Shown one piece after another: positions 58,416 through 64,000 of a DNA stretch of 64,000 nucleotides (its first letter is position 1; every line of letters starts with the position of its first letter). Source of the DNA: Liquidambar formosana (Eukaryota; Streptophyta; Magnoliopsida; Saxifragales; Altingiaceae); the NCBI GenBank assembly GCA_039720395.1, contig CM077832.1:21229607-21293606 (forward strand), given 5' to 3'. The translations under genes and the position numbers were made by a program. The notes under the pieces were generated by a model. The model had not been told where the DNA came from, did no database searches, and saw only the letters and a program-made list of their open reading frames with translations.

Positions 58416-61400
58416 AAGCTGCTATCAGGTAGGCCAAAGTCTTCTTCTTCATGGATCTCCGCAATGACACCACATTCAAGGTACCAATTCAGGAATGGCA
58501 CGGTAGCATGGCTAATGGATGAACCCTGGAGTTCTTCAATGGTCGAGTCTTCCACGGTGAGGATCATGTCTTGGAACATTTCAGTCATAGCCCCCGCATC
58601 AAGGTTCTCTGCCCAGTCCTCCTCTTTCTTTTCCCAGAACTCATCATTGATGGCATCATCATCCACCATTTCAGCTGTGATTGGATACCATTCGGTGAAG
58701 AAGATTTCAAAACCCGGAACTCGGATCTTGGTAGCTTGGTCAAAGGTGGGCTCTGGAAACCCACAATATAGAAAATCATCCCCTTCTTTGACGAAGTAAC
58801 CATTCAAAGTAGGTCGATATGGCGAGATCTTCAGGTCTGGCACCCTTCCCTCGGCTTTGGCTCTTACTTTCTCTTTGTTCCTCTTCAGCATTTCCGCATA
58901 ATCATTTTTGGAGGGCTTATATCCTAACCCAAAAGTATATGAGGTGACACGGCTTTGAATAGACGTAGGGATCCCTTGTTGGCGACGCCCTAGCCCCATG
59001 CCTGGGAAGAAACTCATCCTTCTCATGATTTCACCAACATGCAAGTTGCCATGGGGGCAAAAGTCCAAGGGTATTAATTCACCCTTTTCGAGCTCTTTCT
59101 CAATGCATTGGACATAGTCAAACCCAGATAGCGGTATTGCTGCTGATTCGGGTTGTATCTCACATATAGGCACACCTGCGAGTTTCAATTCATAGTCCCC
59201 TTGAAGCGTTACTATGGCTCCTTCATAAGGAAACTTCACCTTTTGATGGAGTGAAGATGGCACAGCCCCAGCAGGATGGATCCAAGGTCGGCCCAACAAT
59301 AAGTTGAAACATGACGGCACATCCAACACTTGGAATTCTACCCTAAATTCAGTGGGTCCCATGATAAGAGGCAAAGTAACTACCCCTATTACTTCTCGGC
59401 GGGTGTTGTCATAAGCTCTTACGGTCTGCCCAGATGGCGTGAAATCAGTGGGTCCCAAACCCAAAACAGTGGCAGTTCGGAGAGGACATACATTCAGTGC
59501 GGACCCATTGTCGATAAGAACGGTGGGAACCCTCTTCCCCATAGTGTCAATGGTCACATAGAGAGCTTGAGAATGGCTCGGCCCGCTTTTAGGTAGGTCT
59601 ACATCGGTGAACACGATGGTTGAGTTCTTGGGAGTTGGATTCACCAAATGTACCAATCCCTCGGGGGATGTGTCAACAGGCACTTGTATCTGATTCAACA
59701 GTTTCAACACGGTCTGTCTGTGCTTATGCAAGGCCATGAGCAAGCCCCAAATAGTGATGTTGGCATTGGTCTTCTTCAGTTGCCTAAGCACTTCATCCTC
59801 TTCTTCTTGCAAGCTAGGACGCCTCTGCCCTTCCAAATCTTCCAACGGATTTTCAGATTCTAGGTGGGGAGGCTTGAAATGACGACCCCCTCTGGTTATA
59901 TGGTCCAACTCATCATCGCTAGCCCATATGTCATGGACTTCCTCGGAGTCATTCATCAAGTCATCCCATTCTATCATGTCGATGCTCTCCATCTCTGTCG
60001 GCAAGTCATCCCAACCTGAAGGGACTATCGGCTCATCTGATATCGGACTTGGGCTTGAGTACAGCACATAGTAATCATATTTCCCCGACGCTTCACCTAA
60101 TAGGCCAACCTGAGGATCCCCTGCTTCATATCTTTCTTTCAGCTCTTGTTGGATAGATTTCTTTGGCAACAACAAAACCTTTTGGTCAATGAGGTCTTGG
60201 ATGATCTTCTTTAGTATAGAATAAGCCTCGGTCTCATGGCCGGGTGCACGATGGTATTGGCAATATTGGTGAGGGGTTGATGGTCTGGGCTTTGGTGGAA
60301 GTGGCATGATAAGGCTGTTATTGCGGCAAATGGTGAAGAGACGGGTTAAGGTCATGGGGAGCGGAGTGTATTGTCTTATGGGATGGCGAGGGCGAGAGGA
60401 TTCAACCCCAATGGCATTTATGGTGTTAGGTGGGGGTGTGTTGTTGTGTGATGGGAGAGGATTACGGGTGACATTTGGACGGGTTGGTGGTGAAATGACT
60501 TGCTTGTCAATGAGGTTTTGGACTTGGTGGCGAAGGCGAATACAGCGATTGGTGGCATGGCCTTTGGATTGGTGGTACTTGCAGTACTCATTCTCATTGT
60601 AGCTCTTGGGTAAGGGATTTGGTGGAGGTCTTGGGTCGAGTGGTTTCAATAGGTCACGACTTATGAGCTTTTCAAGGACTCTTTCGAGTGGCATGAATAG
60701 GTCAGTGAATTGGCGAGGTGGGTTGACATCATTAAGAGAAAAGGGTTGGATTGGTTGAGTTATGGTGTTGACCTCGGCATTGTTCTTCCCAGTAAAGTTT
60801 GTCTTGCGACTCCTCACTTCTTCAGTCTTGATTGTCCCATCATTGATAGCATCTTCAACCTGCGTGCCAGCCCCAATGAGAGCTTTGAAATTTGGGAAAT
60901 AGTGGGCAAATAGGTGCTTGTGATACACGGGCAGCAGGTTCTTAACCACTAACTGAATTTGGTCCTCCTCATTCGGCCTATCCGTCATTCTCGACGCCTT
61001 TTGTCTCCACCTTGTAATGTAAGCGGAGAAAGTTTCATGAGCCCCTTGCTTGGTAGTTTCTAGGTCCCTTCGAGTAACGTCCACCTCTGTGTTATACTTG
61101 TAGTGCTCTGAAAACTCATTGCATATGTCTTCCCAAGTCCGGGTTCTATTCTCATCCAAGGATAAGAACCATTTCAAAGCAGAAGTGGCCAAGGTTTCAT
61201 GGAACATTTGAGCTAAAAGCTCGTCAGTAGCCCCTCGAGGGTGCATAGCTCGCACGTACATCTTCAAATGAGTCTTAGGGCAACCTGTCCCATCGAACTT
61301 TTCTAACTCCGGCATCTTGAATTGTAGTGGAATACGAGCCGTTGGAAACAGGGATAGAGTCCGCACATCGACCATGTCATCAGCCCTGCTAATCCCTTTT

Positions 61401-61816
61401 ATAGTTCTCTCCAATGCTTCTACCTTGCTAGCTAACATGGAATCACTGCTAGAACCTTTCCCCTTGGCTTCCCCTTCTAGGTCGGTGACCTCAGGTTTCG
61501 AGCTACTTTCCCCCCTTGTCTTGGTGTTCTCATTGGATTGAGGTCCCTCTTCGGTGCCAGCCCCATGAGGTATACCCGAGGAATGGGCCTTAAAGCCATT
61601 TTGTTCAAGATCCGCCATCTTCTGTTGGTTCTCTTGAGCCATTTTCAATGCGGTATCGGATGTCTCGGCGGTATGGTCAAGCTTGGCCATGATGGCTTTC
61701 AGGCAAGCCTCAAGGTCAAAGTGCCCCTCACTAGTTCTTTCCTCGGCCATGTCTGTCTGATGGGTAGACTCAACACTCACTAGACACCCTTGTGGATTGC
61801 GGATCCAAGCCAGCAC
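58412..61816 (-). CDS. gag: Element 2 gag-protease polyprotein with G-patch-like motif
   Basis: A continuous frame of 1134 codons. In order: coiled-coil-prone N-terminus (about 1-75), Gag capsid domain (about 165-320), two CX2HX4HX4C zinc-knuckle-like motifs (near 411 and 518; the second has Cys to Tyr context change at EAYS, losing its last Cys), an acidic linker, a retropepsin with the DNGS active-site variant near residue 769, and a GMGLGRRQQG segment near 940 that resembles a G-patch, an RNA-binding glycine-rich motif found in some retroviral and retrotransposon proteases. An acidic tail ends at the stop that the putative intron would remove. The frame opens on GTG at 61816; the first in-frame ATG is at 61750 and is the likelier start. 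It would make Gag and process it. Confidence 0.9.
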   Translation of the reverse strand: MLAWIRNPQGCLVSVESTHQTDMAEERTSEGHFDLEACLKAIMAKLDHTAETSDTALKMAQENQQKMADLEQNGFKAHSSGIPHGAGTEEGPQSNENTKTRGESSSKPEVTDLEGEAKGKGSSSDSMLASKVEALERTIKGISRADDMVDVRTLSLFPTARIPLQFKMPELEKFDGTGCPKTHLKMYVRAMHPRGATDELLAQMFHETLATSALKWFLSLDENRTRTWEDICNEFSEHYKYNTEVDVTRRDLETTKQGAHETFSAYITRWRQKASRMTDRPNEEDQIQLVVKNLLPVYHKHLFAHYFPNFKALIGAGTQVEDAINDGTIKTEEVRSRKTNFTGKNNAEVNTITQPIQPFSLNDVNPPRQFTDLFMPLERVLEKLISRDLLKPLDPRPPPNPLPKSYNENEYCKYHQSKGHATNRCIRLRHQVQNLIDKQVISPPTRPNVTRNPLPSHNNTPPPNTINAIGVESSRPRHPIRQYTPLPMTLTRLFTICRNNSLIMPLPPKPRPSTPHQYCQYHRAPGHETEAYSILKKIIQDLIDQKVLLLPKKSIQQELKERYEAGDPQVGLLGEASGKYDYYVLYSSPSPISDEPIVPSGWDDLPTEMESIDMIEWDDLMNDSEEVHDIWASDDELDHITRGGRHFKPPHLESENPLEDLEGQRRPSLQEEEDEVLRQLKKTNANITIWGLLMALHKHRQTVLKLLNQIQVPVDTSPEGLVHLVNPTPKNSTIVFTDVDLPKSGPSHSQALYVTIDTMGKRVPTVLIDNGSALNVCPLRTATVLGLGPTDFTPSGQTVRAYDNTRREVIGVVTLPLIMGPTEFRVEFQVLDVPSCFNLLLGRPWIHPAGAVPSSLHQKVKFPYEGAIVTLQGDYELKLAGVPICEIQPESAAIPLSGFDYVQCIEKELEKGELIPLDFCPHGNLHVGEIMRRMSFFPGMGLGRRQQGIPTSIQSRVTSYTFGLGYKPSKNDYAEMLKRNKEKVRAKAEGRVPDLKISPYRPTLNGYFVKEGDDFLYCGFPEPTFDQATKIRVPGFEIFFTEWYPITAEMVDDDAINDEFWEKKEEDWAENLDAGAMTEMFQDMILTVEDSTIEELQGSSISHATVPFLNWYLECGVIAEIHEEEDFGLPDSSL

Positions 61817-62606
61817 GTCTATGGATAGAAAAGTTTTAACCTTTAGCCTAAGGATCTGTCCTAAACCTCCATATTTTCCTTAATGAATTCGGTCTCTACA
61901 CCATGTTCAATTAATTCATTCCTTTTATCCAATTACCTTTACAGGGATCATGGATTAAGGGTATGTTTTAAAGAATAGGGCATGGAGTCCTTCAACTAGG
62001 TTTAGTTAATCCCCTAGGACTAGCACATCACAAACATAGCTTTACATCCTATTTCCTTAATTTATTCCTCCTAACCCATGGCCTTAACGAAGGCTAGGGT
62101 TTAAAGGTCTATATTAAGGGCATAAGATATAAAGCCTCACACCACAAACACAGCATAGCATCATTACAAACAATTGTGGGTGCATAAAGGTGAGACCGTA
62201 GTGTCCTACAAGTCTGTCTATATGGACTAATGATAAGGGTAGGCTAGGGTCCTTCACTTGCTTGAGCAATCCTTATACCTAACCACATGTGGCATCAGGA
62301 ACGCCGCGTGGGTCCAGCAGTACGTGATTAACTCATTTAATATACCCAAGGGCAAGCCCAAGGGTACTAGGCAAGAGAGGTTGATAGCTTTCGCCCCAAC
62401 ACATGGAATCAGGAAAACCAAGGTTGAGACTAGGCCGATCGTTGGCAAGGATACATCGAGGGACATCGATCCTAGCATGCAAGAGTTTGCGCACACAATG
62501 CAATAAATGAAAGCACACAATCAAGCGGATGCAATGTGATTGATTTTAATTAAACATAAGAAATTAACCTAGCCCAATTAAACTTTATAGAGTCTAGCCC
62601 ACAAAT
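61817..62606 (-). other. Element 2 leader
   Basis: Homologous to the element 1 and 3 leaders; no convincing gene on either strand. Confidence 0.65.
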
Positions 62607-62623
62607 CCCCAGTGGAGTCGCCA
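62607..62623 (-). other. Primer-binding site of element 2
   Basis: TGGCGACTCCACTGGGG on the minus strand, as in elements 1 and 3. Confidence 0.75.
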
Positions 62624-62626
62624 AAC

Positions 62627-64000
62627 TATGAACCCCGGAAATTGGGCCCACGAGGGATTGAAAAGAAAGTGGGTTTGAAAAAGAAAAAGGAAAGGAGTCG
62701 CCACCTTATTTTTTAAAGGAAACAAGGAAAACCCTAAAAATCAGGTTGTTTTAGGAAAACAATTTGAATGACTCCATAAAAAAAGGAAAGGCAAAAACCA
62801 ATCTTTTGAAAACCAAAGAAATCGGGGATTCGGAGGCTAAGTTATGACATGGGAAGGTTCTAGGCAAAGCCTATAGGCACCCATGTCACCCTTTCGGTCT
62901 CTCAGTTCATTTGGGCTAAATTAAAGTCTTTCCATACAAAAATCAGCAAGTATATCATCACAAGAATTGCATGCATATCATATATTTCATTCATCCATCC
63001 ATGCATAATAAGCAAATAAAAACAGAAAATAAAAAGAAGAAAAGAAAACATAAATAAACCTAGGATGCTTGGATCCTAGAACGGACTTGAGCCTCACGAA
63101 GAGCGCCTACGTACCATGCAACGAAATACATGGATCAAAGTCCACGTAGTTCGATTAGAATTAGGGTTAAGACCTAATATAAACCTATGGTTAAAACCCT
63201 AGGTTTCCTTATTTGATCAAAAGAGTTGAATATGATAGAAAGTTTGATTTTAGGAAAGAAATCCACAAGATGGAAACTTTAATAAAAACCAGAATTTTGT
63301 TGGTTAAGGAAACCTCTAATTAAACCATAGGATCATATTAAAAATTAACCCTAAATAGGGAGAAGAGAATGAGTTAAGAAGAAAGGTGAATTGGGGCACC
63401 TTCACACCCACTTACCTGAGCGCAATTAGCTCCAAGCATTTAGCCATTTTAGACATAAGCAGCCCTATTTGCCATGGGACAAATACTACACCTATTTGCA
63501 CCCTTACAAGTGCTCAAAACCATGCAAAAACACTAACATGCAAATCTGGACAGAATAGTATTATGACCTAAAATCATCCACTAAGCATGCCAATAGCAAA
63601 AACAGCGAACAATAATAAGTCCTAACATATTCCTAGAACCATATCATGCATAAAAACCCTAAAACATACTAACATGCATGCAAAACTATCATGTTTACTC
63701 CATATGAAAAACATATACAGCAAACACGAAGAAAAACCAATAAAAAAGTCTACTTTATCATGCTATATGAAAACAAACACGAAACAATGACTCTAAAACC
63801 CTAAACTCACAAATATGCTTAAAAACATACAAAACATACTTTAATCATGCTAAAACCAAACTAAACAGAAATTAAATCATGCATATTAACTAACTAAAGC
63901 AATATAACATGATGAAAATCCTAACTCTAACATGCAATGACACTAATCCTAGCACAAGGACAAACAGGAGCACAAGAATCACAACTATGCATTAAAAACC
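62627..64000 (-). repeat. Element 2 5' LTR, truncated by window end
   Basis: Matches 48090 onward (about 49460 at the window end). Its inner terminal dinucleotide is TA instead of TG on the plus strand (CA to TA at the LTR end). The TATA box and the outer end lie beyond the window. Confidence 0.92.

Larger units (their letters stand above)
48090..64000 (-). mobile_element. Ty3/gypsy Tat/Ogre-like element 2 (5' LTR cut by window edge)
   Basis: Same plan as element 1 without the copia insertion: 3' LTR 48090-50874, hairpin array, antisense gene, integrase, RNase H pair, RT, putative intron, gag-protease, leader, PBS, 5' LTR from 62627. The gag-protease frame is full length, but pol carries three nonsense codons and an 11-nt deletion. 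It inserted in copy B of the segmental duplication. Confidence 0.93.

Overview
The window is nuclear DNA of a flowering plant and is almost entirely nested LTR retrotransposons. The plant origin is shown by Ty3/gypsy elements with the Tat/Ogre hallmarks (two RNase H domains, an antisense accessory gene, an apparent intron between protease and reverse transcriptase), by a Ty1/copia element primed by initiator tRNA-Met, by a Stowaway-like MITE, and by the tail of a RALF-type peptide gene. I could not name the species. I saw no tRNA, rRNA or CRISPR.

Layout: 1-2005 is the PBS-side end and one LTR of a copia element inserted in a gypsy LTR. 2006-4781 is the rest of that gypsy LTR. 4782-9908 is repeat-rich flanking DNA. 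9909-36331 is gypsy element 1 (minus strand, 2.6 kb LTRs), split inside its second RNase H domain by a complete copia element (18096-27784, target duplication CTTCC). 36332-39042 is older DNA holding a RALF gene tail, a MITE, a possible LINE 3' end and an LTR fragment. 39043-44175 is gypsy element 3, reduced to part of gag, the leader, the PBS and the 5' LTR. 44176-48089 repeats 4782-8691. 48090-64000 is gypsy element 2, complete except for the outer part of its 5' LTR.

Elements 1 and 2 share one plan, read on the minus strand: 5' LTR, PBS, leader, gag-protease, 171-nt putative intron, RT, RNase H, a second (archaeal-type) RNase H, integrase, then an accessory gene on the opposite strand, a 1.9 kb array of small hairpins, the PPT and the 3' LTR. 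The accessory gene encodes a plant-mobile-domain-like protein of 428-429 residues with its own TATA box. It is open in both elements although gag-pol is broken in each: frameshifts and a copia insertion in element 1, nonsense codons and a deletion in element 2.

The most unusual structure is the array next to the accessory gene (about 12640-14500 and 51010-52770). It holds about 40 short hairpins with a near-constant loop, usually AGTGA, and stems that change from copy to copy while staying paired. A smaller set with the same logic, a constant 17-nt loop and different perfect stems, lies in the copia element at 22818-23034.
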